Source of the DNA: DATAVB01 sp036267955
GTDB taxonomy: Bacteria > Actinomycetota > Actinomycetes > Mycobacteriales > QHCD01
DNA length: 64,000 bases
Assembly (NCBI GenBank): GCA_036267955.1
Contig: DATAVB010000087.1
Location: 1-64,000, forward strand
Reading direction: 5' to 3'
Of the stretch, positions 8,679-17,975 are shown one piece after another (the first letter of the stretch is position 1; every line of letters begins with the position of its first letter). The notes below the pieces were generated by a model, which saw nothing but the letters and a program-made list of their open reading frames with translations, was not told the origin of the DNA and did no database searches. A program made the position numbers and the translations under genes.

Positions 8679-9509
8679 GTGGCCAGCAACGCGTTCGTTC
8701 TCGGCGGTGGCGGAGTCCTCGGCTCCGCCGAGGCCGGCATGCTCCAGGCGCTGCTCGAGGCCGGCGTCGTACCCGACCTCGTGTGCGGCACGTCGATCGG
8801 TGCGATCAACGGTGCCGCCATTGCGGCCGATCCCACTCCGGCCGGCGCCCGGAGGCTGGCCGCGACCTGGGAGGAGTTGGCGGCCGACGATGTGCTCGGC
8901 GGTTCGTTGCTCGGCCGCGTCGTCGAGGTGATGCGCAGCGGCACGTCCCTGCACAGCAGCGACGAATTGCGCCGAAAATTGCATGACCGCATCTCGGCGC
9001 GGTCCTTCGACGATCTCGTCGTGCCGTTCGAATGCGTCGCCGCGAGTATCGAACGGGCCCAGGAGCACTGGTTCACTTCCGGCGACCTGATCGACGCGGT
9101 GCTCGCGTCGTGTGCGTTACCGGGCGTGTTTCCGCCGGTGGAAATAGGCGGCGAACATTTCTTCGACGGTGGACTGGTCAACAGCATTCCGTTGTCCCGC
9201 GCGGTGCACGGCGGCGCGGACACGGTCTGGGTATTACATGTCGGCCGCGTCGAGGAGGAGCTGAAGGTCCCTCGATTCCCGTGGGAGGTCGGATTCGTGG
9301 CCTTCGAGATCGCCCGCCGGCATCGGTTCCACACCGACCTCGGCCACGTCCCGGACAACGTCACCGTGCATGTCCTGCCGACCGGGTTGGCCGAGCGGAA
9401 ACCCACCTCATCCTGGTCAAATCTGCGTTATCGCGATCGGCGGCGCATCGGACAACGGGCCGATCGCGCCTATGAAGCCACCGCCGCTTACCTGGCCGCC
9501 CTCAAATGA
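8679..9509 (+). CDS. Patatin-like phospholipase
   Basis: A 276-residue serine acyl hydrolase. The oxyanion loop LGGGGVLGSAEAG is at residues 8-20, the nucleophile Ser39 lies in GTSIG, and the catalytic Asp164 lies in the FFDGG motif, giving a Ser-Asp dyad. Patatins release fatty acids from lipids. The GTG start follows GTAGGGAG. The stop overlaps the start of the PlsC-like gene by four bases (ATGA), suggesting coordinated deacylation and reacylation of lipids. Confidence 0.9.
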   Translation: MASNAFVLGGGGVLGSAEAGMLQALLEAGVVPDLVCGTSIGAINGAAIAADPTPAGARRLAATWEELAADDVLGGSLLGRVVEVMRSGTSLHSSDELRRKLHDRISARSFDDLVVPFECVAASIERAQEHWFTSGDLIDAVLASCALPGVFPPVEIGGEHFFDGGLVNSIPLSRAVHGGADTVWVLHVGRVEEELKVPRFPWEVGFVAFEIARRHRFHTDLGHVPDNVTVHVLPTGLAERKPTSSWSNLRYRDRRRIGQRADRAYEATAAYLAALK

Positions 9510-10456
9510 GGGTGCTGCGTCGGCTCGTGACGGTGCCCATTGTCGTCATGGTGGAGCTCATTCTGCTGGCCTTTTCGCCACTGCTACTTGCCGGCGCCGC
9601 CGTCGCGTCGGTTGGCACGCGCTCGTCGCGACCGTTGCGCAGTACGGCGCTCGTATTGGCCTATGCGGTCGTCGAGCTGACCATTCTGGGCCGGCTGTTC
9701 CGCGACGCGGACGACTGGGACGCCGTACTACGGCATATCCTCACCAGGATCTACCGGGTCCTGCACGCGATCCTCGATGTGCGGCTGATCCTGGAGGGCG
9801 GCTCGACGACCCGCGAGGAACTCGCCGAGTCCGACGGCGTCGTGGTGCTGTCGCGGCATTGCGGCCCCGGCGATTCGCTGTTCATCGCCTGGTTGTTGGA
9901 GGTGCAGTACGGGCTGCGGCTGCGCGTCGTACTCAAGTCGCTGCTGCGGCTGGAGCCAGTTGTCGATCTCGCCGGCGATCGGCTGCCATTGTGTTTCGTC
10001 GGACACGGCGGGGCCCGCTCGCGGCGGCGGGTCAACCGGTGCGCTGCCTCGATGTCCGCCGGCGACGCATTGCTGCTCTTTCCGGAGGGCGGCAATTTCA
10101 GCTGGCTGCGGTGGCGGCGGGCGGTGGCGGCGCTGGCCGCGGCGGGTTCGTACCGAGGCGCCCGCCGGGCCCGCCGGCACACCCACACCCTGCCGCCCCG
10201 GATCGGCGGCGCGATGGCAGCATTGACCGGCGCGCCGAAGGCCGACGTGCTGCTGCTCGCCCATTCAGGTTTTGCCCAGGACGGCCGGGCCAGGCCGTGG
10301 TGGCGACTGCCGATCCACCGTGACCTGATCGTCCGGACCTCGCTGGTGCCGGCCGCCGAGGTACCGCGTGACCACAATGGACTGTCGAGCTGGCTGGACG
10401 GCGTCTGGTCGCAGGTCGACGTATGGGTCGCGCGACATTCCACCCCGATTGAGTAG
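9506..10456 (+). CDS. PlsC-like acyltransferase
   Basis: A 316-residue membrane-associated acyltransferase. A hydrophobic N-terminus (residues 9-35) precedes the HX4D catalytic motif (His118 to Asp123 in SRHCGPGD). The substrate-binding motif FPEGGNFS is at about 192-199. These are the hallmarks of the 1-acyl-glycerol-phosphate acyltransferase family, although the spacing between the two motifs is longer than in typical PlsC and substrate specificity is unknown. It is translationally coupled to the patatin gene. Confidence 0.82.
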   Translation: MRVLRRLVTVPIVVMVELILLAFSPLLLAGAAVASVGTRSSRPLRSTALVLAYAVVELTILGRLFRDADDWDAVLRHILTRIYRVLHAILDVRLILEGGSTTREELAESDGVVVLSRHCGPGDSLFIAWLLEVQYGLRLRVVLKSLLRLEPVVDLAGDRLPLCFVGHGGARSRRRVNRCAASMSAGDALLLFPEGGNFSWLRWRRAVAALAAAGSYRGARRARRHTHTLPPRIGGAMAALTGAPKADVLLLAHSGFAQDGRARPWWRLPIHRDLIVRTSLVPAAEVPRDHNGLSSWLDGVWSQVDVWVARHSTPIE

Positions 10457-10489
10457 ACACAGTCACACGTGCTGAGTAAGGAGCCGAAA

Positions 10490-11326
10490 GTGCGTCTGCG
10501 GGTGCTCACCCTGAACGTCCAGAATGTCGAGGGCGATCCTCGACGACTCGCACTGATCAACCGGGAACTGCGCCGGCTGGACCCCGATGTCGTCGCTTTC
10601 CAGGAGGTCATCCACACTCCGGAGCGCCATCAGCTCGACGAATTGTTGGCAGGCACCCACCTGCGCGGCACCCATCAGGCGGACGCGATGTCCTACACGC
10701 CGCCGTTTGCCGACCGTTATGGCGGTAGCGCGGTCGCCAGCCGGTGGCCGCATCGGGTGGTTGAGGTGCTGGATCTGCGGCTGCTGGACGCCACCGACGT
10801 GCCCTGGTGCACGCTCGCCGTGTCCGTACAGCTCCCCGAAGTGGGCGAGCTGCTGTTTATCGGCGCAACGGCGTCATGGCGCCTGAATGCCGAATCGGCG
10901 CGGGAACGGCAGGCCGTCGCACTGTCCGAATTGGACGCGCGGCACCGGGGAAGACTGCCGACTATCATCGCCGGCGATTTCAATGCGGCACCAGACTCGG
11001 CCAGTATCCGGTATCTGACCGGTCGCCAATCGATCGGCGGCCGCAGCGTGAATTACCACGATGCCTGGGAGGTGGCCGGCGACGGACCGGGCCACACCTG
11101 GACCGTTGACAACGAGAATGCGGCCGCGGTGATCGACCAGATCGTCGGTCAGCCGAACCACCGGCGGCGAATCGACTACGTATTCATTGGATCGTGGGAC
11201 GAGCATCCTGAGGCGCATTGTCGGGTCCGTGCCGCGACACTTGCCTTCGACGGCCCCGAGGACGGCGTCTGGGCCAGCGACCATTTCGGCGTCCTGGTCG
11301 ACCTCGATATCGGCGGCAAGGAATAG
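10490..11326 (+). CDS. Endonuclease/exonuclease/phosphatase family protein
   Basis: A 278-residue protein of the EEP (DNase I-like) fold. It shows the opening LRVLTLNVQN, the metal-binding Glu in VVAFQEVIH, IIAGDFNAAP (Asp and Asn), RIDYVFIG and the terminal ASDHFGVLVDL with the catalytic Asp-His. Such proteins cleave phosphodiesters in DNA, RNA, sphingomyelin or phosphoinositides. The GTG at 10490 is chosen because AAGGAG precedes it by six bases; a GTG at 10469 is in frame but badly placed. Next to patatin and acyltransferase genes a phospholipid substrate is plausible, but that is inference. Confidence 0.85.
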   Translation: MRLRVLTLNVQNVEGDPRRLALINRELRRLDPDVVAFQEVIHTPERHQLDELLAGTHLRGTHQADAMSYTPPFADRYGGSAVASRWPHRVVEVLDLRLLDATDVPWCTLAVSVQLPEVGELLFIGATASWRLNAESARERQAVALSELDARHRGRLPTIIAGDFNAAPDSASIRYLTGRQSIGGRSVNYHDAWEVAGDGPGHTWTVDNENAAAVIDQIVGQPNHRRRIDYVFIGSWDEHPEAHCRVRAATLAFDGPEDGVWASDHFGVLVDLDIGGKE

Positions 11327-11339
11327 CGCGGCAACCTGC

Positions 11340-11795
11340 TCAGCGCGGCAACCAGGCGTCGGCGGCACCGACCATGCGCCGTACGTGGGCCGGGAACGCG
11401 CCCGTGAGCACCTGCTGCAGTGTCGTCTCGTCCAGCACCCGACGCAGGCTCGCCCGTACCGCGACCCACACGTCAGGCAGATGCTCGGCGACACCGCCGT
11501 AGATCGTCTCGTGTGGACGGAGCCCGTGCACCTCCGCCAATGGACCGTCGACGGCCCGGATCACCGCTCCCAGCGTGATCTTGCTGGCCGGCAGAGCCAG
11601 CGCATATCCGCCGTCCGCGCCGCGCTGGCTGCGCACCAGGCCACCGCGGCGCAGCTCGCCCAGAATCGCCTCGACGAACTTCCGCGGCATGCCCTGCTCG
11701 GCGACGATCACATCAACTTTCACCAGGTCAGGCTCGCGCGACGCCAATTCCAACAGCGCCCGCACCGCGTAGTCGCTCTTCGCCGAGATATCCAC
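11340..11795 (-). CDS. Rrf2 family transcriptional regulator without iron-sulfur cysteines
   Basis: A 151-residue Rrf2-type protein: ISAKSDYAVRALLELAS, a winged helix with MPRKFVEAILGELRRGGLV and the conserved RGADGGYALA wing. The three cysteines that ligate the cluster in IscR and NsrR are absent; the protein contains no cysteine. That resembles CymR-type members that control sulfur metabolism, which fits its place next to flavin monooxygenases. The GTG at 11795 follows AAGGAGA. It lies about 100 bases downstream of the flavin-reductase gene on the same strand, so it may have its own promoter. Confidence 0.85.
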   Translation of the reverse strand: MDISAKSDYAVRALLELASREPDLVKVDVIVAEQGMPRKFVEAILGELRRGGLVRSQRGADGGYALALPASKITLGAVIRAVDGPLAEVHGLRPHETIYGGVAEHLPDVWVAVRASLRRVLDETTLQQVLTGAFPAHVRRMVGAADAWLPR

Positions 11796-11899
11796 GCGCT
11801 CTCCTTCAACCCACCCAGGTGCCCAAATCCGCCAAGACGCCGGCCTAGGTTCGCATGCGCGCGACCCACGGTCCAAGTCGGAGGCCCGAGTACGGCCGA

Positions 11900-12388
11900 T
11901 CAGGCCTGCAGCCGACGGAATTGGCTGCCGTGGACCACGAGCGGCGCGATCGCGCTGTCGACGTCGAGATCGTGCACCCGCAACAGCACGATGTCGTGGT
12001 CACCGGCCGGGATCTGACGCTCGATGCTGCAGTCGAACCATGCGCTCGCCCCGCCGATCAGCACCGCACCGTCATCGGTGGCCCGCCAGGCCATCGCGGC
12101 GAACCGGTCCCGACCGCGGGCACTGAGCTGCCGGCACTCCTCCTCCTGGTGCGCACCCAACACGCTGACACCGAATCGTGCGACCCGGCTTAGTTGCGGC
12201 CAGGTGGTCGAGCTGTGCGCGACGCAGACCGAGACCATCGGCGGGTCGAGCGACACCGAGGTGAACGAATTGGCCGCGAGCCCGGTCGGAACGCCGTCCA
12301 CGAGAGCCGCAACCGCCGTCACCCCGGTCGGAAACGCCCCGAATACCCGACGCAGCTCCCGTGAGTCGACGGCATTCTCCACACTCAC
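11900..12388 (-). CDS. Flavin reductase family protein
   Basis: A 162-residue protein of the flavin reductase/FMN-binding split-barrel family. Signatures include FGAFPTGVTAVAAL, the FMN-binding TGLAANSFTSVSLDPPMVSV and SVLGAHQ. These enzymes supply reduced FMN to two-component monooxygenases such as those encoded upstream. The start is a GTG whose bases overlap the stop of the NADPH-FMN reductase gene (GTGA). It is the last gene of the six-gene monooxygenase operon. Confidence 0.9.
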   Translation of the reverse strand: MSVENAVDSRELRRVFGAFPTGVTAVAALVDGVPTGLAANSFTSVSLDPPMVSVCVAHSSTTWPQLSRVARFGVSVLGAHQEEECRQLSARGRDRFAAMAWRATDDGAVLIGGASAWFDCSIERQIPAGDHDIVLLRVHDLDVDSAIAPLVVHGSQFRRLQA

Positions 12389-12882
12389 GCGAGGCTCGCC
12401 ACCGTGGTCGCCAACTGTGGCCGGGAAAACTGCAACCAGGAGTCGAGCGCCTCGGACTCCGCATATTCGCTGTCCACCAGAAACAACCCACGGGTCGGGC
12501 AGGTGGCGCCGAGCTCGACCAGCACCGGCTTGAGCAACATATCGGCGGCGAGTGAATGGCGCAGATCGCCACCGAGCATCAGCGGTACGGCCGTGACGCC
12601 GGCCAGCGCGCCACCGCCGATCCGGTCCAGAAAGAGCTTCAGCAGCCCGGTATAGGTCGCCTTGTAGGTGGGGCTCGCGACGATGACCAGCTCGCTGGCC
12701 TGAATCTCGGCGACGGCCTGCGACACCGAAGCGTCCGACCAGTCCAGGAGGGCGGCGCCGAAATCGACGAGATCGATACTCAGATCCGCTGGTCGGCCGG
12801 TGAGTTTCTCCGCGACCAGACCCGCTGCCTGATAGGTACGGGAACGCGGTTTGGGATTTCCGACGACAATCGCGACGGTCAT
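12385..12882 (-). CDS. NADPH-dependent FMN reductase (SsuE/MsuE-like)
   Basis: A 165-residue flavodoxin-fold reductase. The phosphate-binding opening AIVVGNPKPRSRTY and the flavin loop ASPTYKATYTGLLKLFLD are typical of SsuE and MsuE, which make FMNH2 for sulfonate monooxygenases. It overlaps the split-barrel flavin reductase by four bases and lies ten bases after an LLM gene. Two different flavin reductases in one operon is unusual and suggests partner specificity or NADH/NADPH flexibility. Confidence 0.88.
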   Translation of the reverse strand: MTVAIVVGNPKPRSRTYQAAGLVAEKLTGRPADLSIDLVDFGAALLDWSDASVSQAVAEIQASELVIVASPTYKATYTGLLKLFLDRIGGGALAGVTAVPLMLGGDLRHSLAADMLLKPVLVELGATCPTRGLFLVDSEYAESEALDSWLQFSRPQLATTVASLA

Positions 12883-12892
12883 GGGGTTCTCC

Positions 12893-14035
12893 TCAATCCA
12901 ACGGGGTGGACTGGCGACGCTGCCATTCCGCGGCGAGCAATTCGTAGGAGCGGACCCGGTCCGCGTGATCGTGGGTGATGGTGGTGACGATCAGCTCGTC
13001 GGCTCCGGTGGCGTCCCGCAACTGTTCCAGCTGATCTGCCACCTGGGCCGGCGAGCCGACGAACTGGGTGTCGACGCGGTCGGCGACCAACTCGTACTCC
13101 GCGTCGGTCCAGGCATGCTCGCGGGCCTCCTCCGGAGTGGGGAACTGGATGGCGCCCGCGCCGCTGCGGATGCTGTGCACCCACAACCCGTACCCGGTGG
13201 CGAGTTGACGCGCGGCGGCCTCGTCGTCCGCAACGACGACATCGGCCGAAACGCTGACGTACGGGCGATCCAGGACCGCAGACGGCCGGAACGCCTCCCG
13301 ATAGCCGGCGGCGGCCTCCAACACGGTGGCCGGGCTCACGTGGTAATTCGCGGCGAAGCGCAGGCCGTTCTCCCCCGCCACGGTGGCGCTCTGGCCGCCA
13401 CTGCTGCCGAGAATCCACAGCTGCAGGTCCGATCCCTCCGCCGGGATCACGTGCGCCTCCTGTCCCTCGGCGGACCGGTAGGTGCCGCGCAGCAAGGCCA
13501 GCACGTCGCCGATCTGTTCGGCGTAGTCCTGCGCCTCGGAGTTCGGCTGCACCAGGAGTTTCTTCTGCAGCGCGAATCGCGGCGAGCCGATCAGCCGCTC
13601 CACCGGAAAGCGCGGCGGGATCTTCAGCCCATTGGGAGCCCGACCGTCGGCCACCGCGCCGACCAGCTCCGGCTGCCGGGCCTCGCCCCGCGGTCGCCCG
13701 CCCGAGCGCCCCAGCCCGAGATCGATTCGGCCGGGGTGCAACGCGTCGAGCAACCCGAATTCCTCCACCACGGAAAGCGCGGTGCGGTGACCCATCTGCA
13801 CCGCACCCGAACCGATCCGGATCGACGAGGTCGCCGCCGCAGACAGCGCGAGTACGACCGCGGGTGACGTGCCCGCCACCCCAGGATTCAGATGATGCTC
13901 GGCGACCCAGTAACGCGAATAGCCGAGCCGCTCGGCCTGTTGGGCGAGATCAATGCTGTTCCGCAGTGCCTCGGGCGCACTGGAACCCGATGAGATCGGT
14001 ACGAGATCGAGCACCGCGAGCGGTGTGTCGGCCAT
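12893..14035 (-). CDS. LLM class flavin-dependent oxidoreductase, MsnO8-like
   Basis: A 380-residue luciferase-like (TIM-barrel) protein. The segments LGYSRYWVAEHHLNPGVAGT and IRIGSGAVQMGHRTALSVVE are hallmarks of the MsnO8/LLM family, which is distinct from the SnaA/NtaA-type proteins encoded earlier in the operon. It would use FMNH2 from the adjacent reductases, or F420, to oxidise a small molecule. The context of SsuE-like reductase, other LLM enzymes and an Rrf2 regulator suggests an organosulfur compound. The substrate is not predictable. Confidence 0.85.
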   Translation of the reverse strand: MADTPLAVLDLVPISSGSSAPEALRNSIDLAQQAERLGYSRYWVAEHHLNPGVAGTSPAVVLALSAAATSSIRIGSGAVQMGHRTALSVVEEFGLLDALHPGRIDLGLGRSGGRPRGEARQPELVGAVADGRAPNGLKIPPRFPVERLIGSPRFALQKKLLVQPNSEAQDYAEQIGDVLALLRGTYRSAEGQEAHVIPAEGSDLQLWILGSSGGQSATVAGENGLRFAANYHVSPATVLEAAAGYREAFRPSAVLDRPYVSVSADVVVADDEAAARQLATGYGLWVHSIRSGAGAIQFPTPEEAREHAWTDAEYELVADRVDTQFVGSPAQVADQLEQLRDATGADELIVTTITHDHADRVRSYELLAAEWQRRQSTPLD

Positions 14036-14047
14036 GATGGCGTCCTC

Positions 14048-15127
14048 TCAGGCGGATTGGGAGACGGGTTCGGCCGTTACCGGGCCCCAGGTCCACGGCG
14101 GGTCGGGAATCTCCCGGCGCAACACGGGCGCGATATCGGATTGGAAGAGCTCGAGCGATTCGCGATGCTGGACGTCGGTGAGGCCGCCGGCGTCGGCGTG
14201 CAGGTGCAGCACGCTGTGGCCGAACTGTTCGTGATAGCGGTGCACCTTCTCGATCACCTGCTGCGGACTGCCGATCAGGGCCGAGCTGCGTTCGACGAAT
14301 TCTTCCAGGGTGGGAAATACCGGTTGGAGGCCGAGACTCTTCTGGAAAGCCAGGTGACCCTCGAACACGGGCCGGTAGGCCGCGATGGCATCCTGCGAAT
14401 TTCGGGCCGCGTAATAGCCGGCCGTGCCGGCACCGACCACCGCGTCGGCCGGGTCGTGGCCGTAGGCCGCCCACCGCTCCCGGTAGTACCGGACCAGTTC
14501 GGCGTACGGCTCGATCGAGTTGGTCACATTCGCCGAGAAGAGCGGGTCGCCATATTTCGCCGCCAGATCAACCGATTCGCGACTGGTCGCGCTGCCGTGC
14601 CAGACCCGGATCGGCTGCTGCAACGGTCGCGGCCACACCTCCGCGTCGGTCAACGCCGGCCGGAACTGCGGCGCCGCCGTCACTTTGCCCTGCCGCCAGA
14701 TTGTCCGGAACAGCTCGTAGGACTCCTTGTTCCGGTCCCACTGATCGTCCGAAGTGACGTGGAAGAGCTCACGCTGCGCCGTACCGTTGCCCTTGCCGAT
14801 GATCAGCTCGAGCCGCCCGTCGGAGAGGTGGTCAAGGGTCGCGTAGTCCTCGTATGCGCGCACCGGGTCCAGCAGGCTCAGCGTCGTCACGGCGGTGAAC
14901 AGCCGGATCCGGGAGGTGCGCGCCGCGATATTGCTGAGCACGACCGGCGGCGAGGAGGAGATGAACGGGCGCTCGTGCCGCTCGCCCACCCCGAATCCGT
15001 CGAAGCCGAGTTGCTCTGCCAGCACGGCATTCTCGATGACTTCGCGGAATCGTTCATACGTCGGCTTGCGCTTCCCGGTGACCGGATCGGGGGCGTGCAC
15101 GATCAGGGTTATCGCGAGAAACCTCAC
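14048..15127 (-). CDS. LLM class flavin-dependent oxidoreductase
   Basis: A 359-residue luciferase-like monooxygenase: LGFDGFGVGERHERPFISSS, IRLFTAVTTLSLLDPVRAYE and LDHLSDGRLELIIGKGNG, then WHGSATSRESVDLAAKYGDP. This is the bacterial-luciferase alpha-like subgroup. The GTG start follows GGAGGACGTC and overlaps the previous stop by four bases. It belongs to the six-gene operon running from 17734 to 11900. The substrate is unknown. Confidence 0.87.
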   Translation of the reverse strand: MRFLAITLIVHAPDPVTGKRKPTYERFREVIENAVLAEQLGFDGFGVGERHERPFISSSPPVVLSNIAARTSRIRLFTAVTTLSLLDPVRAYEDYATLDHLSDGRLELIIGKGNGTAQRELFHVTSDDQWDRNKESYELFRTIWRQGKVTAAPQFRPALTDAEVWPRPLQQPIRVWHGSATSRESVDLAAKYGDPLFSANVTNSIEPYAELVRYYRERWAAYGHDPADAVVGAGTAGYYAARNSQDAIAAYRPVFEGHLAFQKSLGLQPVFPTLEEFVERSSALIGSPQQVIEKVHRYHEQFGHSVLHLHADAGGLTDVQHRESLELFQSDIAPVLRREIPDPPWTWGPVTAEPVSQSA

Positions 15128-16494
15128 GACGTCCTCCGCTCGACGGCACGATCCTTATTGGACAGTCCAAGGTGGTCGCGCAACGTGGTGCCCTCGTACT
15201 CGGTCCGGAACACGCCGCGTTCCTGCAACAGCGGGACCACGGTGTCTGCGAAACCGTCCAGCCCGCCGGGCGTGATGTGTGGCACGAGGATGAAACCGTC
15301 GCTCGCATCGGCCTGCACGAAGGAATTGATGGTCTCCGCGACGGTGGCCGGCGTGCCGACGAACGACTGCCGACCGGTGACTTCGACGATCAGCTCCCGG
15401 ATCGAGAGCTTGTCCGCTTCGGCCCGCTCCCGCCATTCCTTTGCGGTCGCCAGTGGGTCGCGGTGCATCCGGACACTCGCCCGGCCCCGCGCCACCGTGT
15501 GCTCGCCGACGACGGGATCGACCTCGGGCAGTGGCCCGTCCGGGTCGTAGGCCGACAGGTCCCGATTCCACAGCTGTTCCAGGAACTTGATCGCGGTCTG
15601 ACCGCTCACCTGCTGCAGGCGCACGTCGTGCGCCAATTCCTGCGCCTCGCGCTCGGTGTCCCCCAGTACGAACGTCGCCGCCGGCAGGATCAGCAGCTCG
15701 TCCCGGGTGCGTCCGTGTTTGGCCAGCCGTCCCTTGACATCGGCGTAGAACTCCTTGCCCGCCTCCAGGGTGCTGTGCCGGCTGAATATCGCATCCGCGG
15801 TGGATGCGGCGAATTCGCGGCCGTCGTCGGAGTCCCCGGCCTGGAAGATCACCGGCCGACCCTGCGGGCTACGCGGCACGTTGAACTGCCCGGAGATGTC
15901 GAAATGCCGGTCGTGGTGCTCGAACGAGCCGGCGGCCGGGTCGCGGAGGAAGACCCCCGACTCCTTGTCCGCGACGATCTCGTCGCCCTGCCACGAGTCG
16001 AACAGCTCCCAGGTGGTCTGCAGAAAGGTCTTGGCCCGCTCGTACCGCTGGTCCTGGGGCAGGAATCCGCCGCGCCGGAAGTTCTCACCGGTGAAGGCAT
16101 CCCATGAGGTGACGACATTCCAGGCCGCTCGTCCCGCGGAAAGGTGGTCGAGGCTGGCGAACTGCCGGGCTACTTCGTACGGCTCGTTGAAGGTCGAGTT
16201 GATCGTGCCGGTCAGGCCGAGTCGGTCGGTGACCGCGGCGAGCGCCGACAGGACGGTGAAGGTGTCCGGTCGGCCCACCACGTCCAGGTCGTAGATCTCG
16301 CCGCCCTGCTCGCGCAGCCGGAGACCCTCGGCGAGAAACAGGAAGTCGAACCTGGCTCGCTCGGCGGTCTGGGCAAAGTGGACGAACGAACTGAATTCGA
16401 TATGGCTGCCCGCCCGCGGATCGCTCCACACCGTGGTGTTGTTGACACCGGGAAAGTGGGCGGCGAGGTGCAGTTGCTTGATCGGCTTGCTCAT
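15124..16494 (-). CDS. NtaA/SnaA/DszA family FMN-dependent monooxygenase
   Basis: A 456-residue protein of the NtaA/SnaA/DszA/SoxA family of FMNH2-dependent monooxygenases. Signatures are LHLAAHFPGVNNTTVW, FLAEGLRLR, TINSTFNEPYEVARQFASLD, LSAGRAAWNVVTSWDAFTGE and VIFQAGDSDDGREFAA. Members oxidise sulfones, nitrilotriacetate or related compounds. The ATG at 16494 is the family start; an upstream in-frame extension is arginine/proline-rich and unlike the family. It overlaps the next LLM gene (GTGA). Confidence 0.9.
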   Translation of the reverse strand: MSKPIKQLHLAAHFPGVNNTTVWSDPRAGSHIEFSSFVHFAQTAERARFDFLFLAEGLRLREQGGEIYDLDVVGRPDTFTVLSALAAVTDRLGLTGTINSTFNEPYEVARQFASLDHLSAGRAAWNVVTSWDAFTGENFRRGGFLPQDQRYERAKTFLQTTWELFDSWQGDEIVADKESGVFLRDPAAGSFEHHDRHFDISGQFNVPRSPQGRPVIFQAGDSDDGREFAASTADAIFSRHSTLEAGKEFYADVKGRLAKHGRTRDELLILPAATFVLGDTEREAQELAHDVRLQQVSGQTAIKFLEQLWNRDLSAYDPDGPLPEVDPVVGEHTVARGRASVRMHRDPLATAKEWRERAEADKLSIRELIVEVTGRQSFVGTPATVAETINSFVQADASDGFILVPHITPGGLDGFADTVVPLLQERGVFRTEYEGTTLRDHLGLSNKDRAVERRTS

Positions 16495-16522
16495 CGGTGC
16501 AGCTCTCTTTCCGTCGCCGCCG

Positions 16523-17734
16523 TCAGGCGGTGGCGTAGCGGTTGGCGGGCAGCGAGAGCCCGAGCAGCCCGCGCAACGTGGCGGCCTCGTACGAGCGCCG
16601 GAATTCACCGCGCGCCTGCAACTCGGGGACGACGCCGCGGGTAATCGCCTCCAGGTCGTGCGGAATGCTCGCCGGTCGGAGCCGGAAGCCGGTTATCCCG
16701 GACCGCCGCCATTCCTGCATGAGGTCGGCCAGTTGGGCTGGTGTCCCGGCGAAGATGGTGGCGTCGCTGACGTATTCAGCTCCGGCCTTGTCGTCGAGCC
16801 GGGCCCTGCGGTCCGCGGCGGCGGTTTCGCTGTCGTCGAGGAACACCACGAGATCGGCGAATACGTGCACCGATTCGCGGCCGGCGGCGGTCTGAGCGGC
16901 CCGGATCTCCGTGACGATGTCCCGCGCCTGCCCGGCATCGGCCGGCGTCACGAAGCCGACGTCGGCCGCTCGCCCGACCAGCTGGTAGGGCACGGACCGG
17001 TGCGCGAGCGCGGTGACGATCGGCTGGCCCTGCGGCGGTCGCGGTGTGATGGACGGCCCTTTGACCGAGAATTGGCGGCCGACGAAATCGATGTAGTGCA
17101 GCTTCTCCCGGTCCACGAAACGGCCGGTCGCGACGTCCCGGATCTCCGCGTCGTCCTCCCAGCTGTCCCAGAGCCGGCGTACAACCTCGACATAGTCCGC
17201 GGCCTCATCGAACAATTCGGTGAGCAACGCCAGTGTCCAGGGGTCGTCGCGGTCCTCGGGCCGGAACGGCGGCAGGGTGCGCCGGCCGAAATGCGCCGCC
17301 TCGTGCGGCCGGGCCGACACCTGCACGCGGACGCCGGCCCGGCCGGTGCTGACATAGTCGAGCGTCGCGATGGCCTTGGAGAGGTGGAACGGCTCGGTGT
17401 GGGTCACCACAGCGGTCGGCACCAGCCCGACGTGCCGGGTGAGCGGTGCGACCCGCGACGCGATCAGCACCGCGTCCAGGCGCCCGCGCACCTGGTCCGT
17501 ACGCGGGTCCGGGGAGGTGTAACTGGACGACTGCAGGCTCAGCGAGTCCTCGATGGTGACGAAGTCGATCAGCCCGCGCTCGGCTTCGATGACCAGGTCG
17601 GTCCAGTAGCGGGCATCGAAGAGTTCCGAGCTCCGTGCCTCCGGCTCGCGCCACGCGGCGGGGTGCCAGCCGGCACCGTCGAGCGCGACGGCGAGATGCA
17701 CGGGACCGGTTGACTCAGGCGCTGATTCGGTCAT
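16523..17734 (-). CDS. LLM class flavin-dependent oxidoreductase
   Basis: A 403-residue luciferase-like monooxygenase, first gene of the operon. It shows VHLAVALDGAGWHPAAWR, FVTIEDSLSLQ, HVGLVPTAVVTHTEPFHLSK, LDYVSTGRAGVRVQVSA and IVTALAHRSVPYQLVGRAAD. The ATG at 17734 follows AGGAAG. An in-frame extension of 30 codons upstream, with two cysteine codons, is open but lacks a good start signal. A divergent LLM pseudogene begins 240 bases away, so the intervening region probably once held a shared control region. Confidence 0.87.
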   Translation of the reverse strand: MTESAPESTGPVHLAVALDGAGWHPAAWREPEARSSELFDARYWTDLVIEAERGLIDFVTIEDSLSLQSSSYTSPDPRTDQVRGRLDAVLIASRVAPLTRHVGLVPTAVVTHTEPFHLSKAIATLDYVSTGRAGVRVQVSARPHEAAHFGRRTLPPFRPEDRDDPWTLALLTELFDEAADYVEVVRRLWDSWEDDAEIRDVATGRFVDREKLHYIDFVGRQFSVKGPSITPRPPQGQPIVTALAHRSVPYQLVGRAADVGFVTPADAGQARDIVTEIRAAQTAAGRESVHVFADLVVFLDDSETAAADRRARLDDKAGAEYVSDATIFAGTPAQLADLMQEWRRSGITGFRLRPASIPHDLEAITRGVVPELQARGEFRRSYEAATLRGLLGLSLPANRYATA

Positions 17735-17975
17735 GTCGAATTCGCTTCCTGCTTGATGGCATGCGGAAAAACCGTATGTCGCATATGCGGTCGCGCGCAA
17801 TCCCCGGCCGCAGGCAGAGATCATCTGGCCGGTTAGCTGCTACCCGCATGGCAACGGGAACAGAACGGCCACCGCATCTATTTCCGTCACTTACGAGACC
17901 AAGATCTCTGACCTACTTTGCCGATCGATTTAGTATGGTTAGGCCTTTCGGCGAACCCGACGAGGATGATGCCCG

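Noticed and set aside
17735..17824. In-frame 30-codon upstream extension of the first LLM gene as a cysteine leader
   Set aside because: It has two Cys codons but no stop before the gene and no RHVDL-type motif, so it is not treated as a leader peptide.
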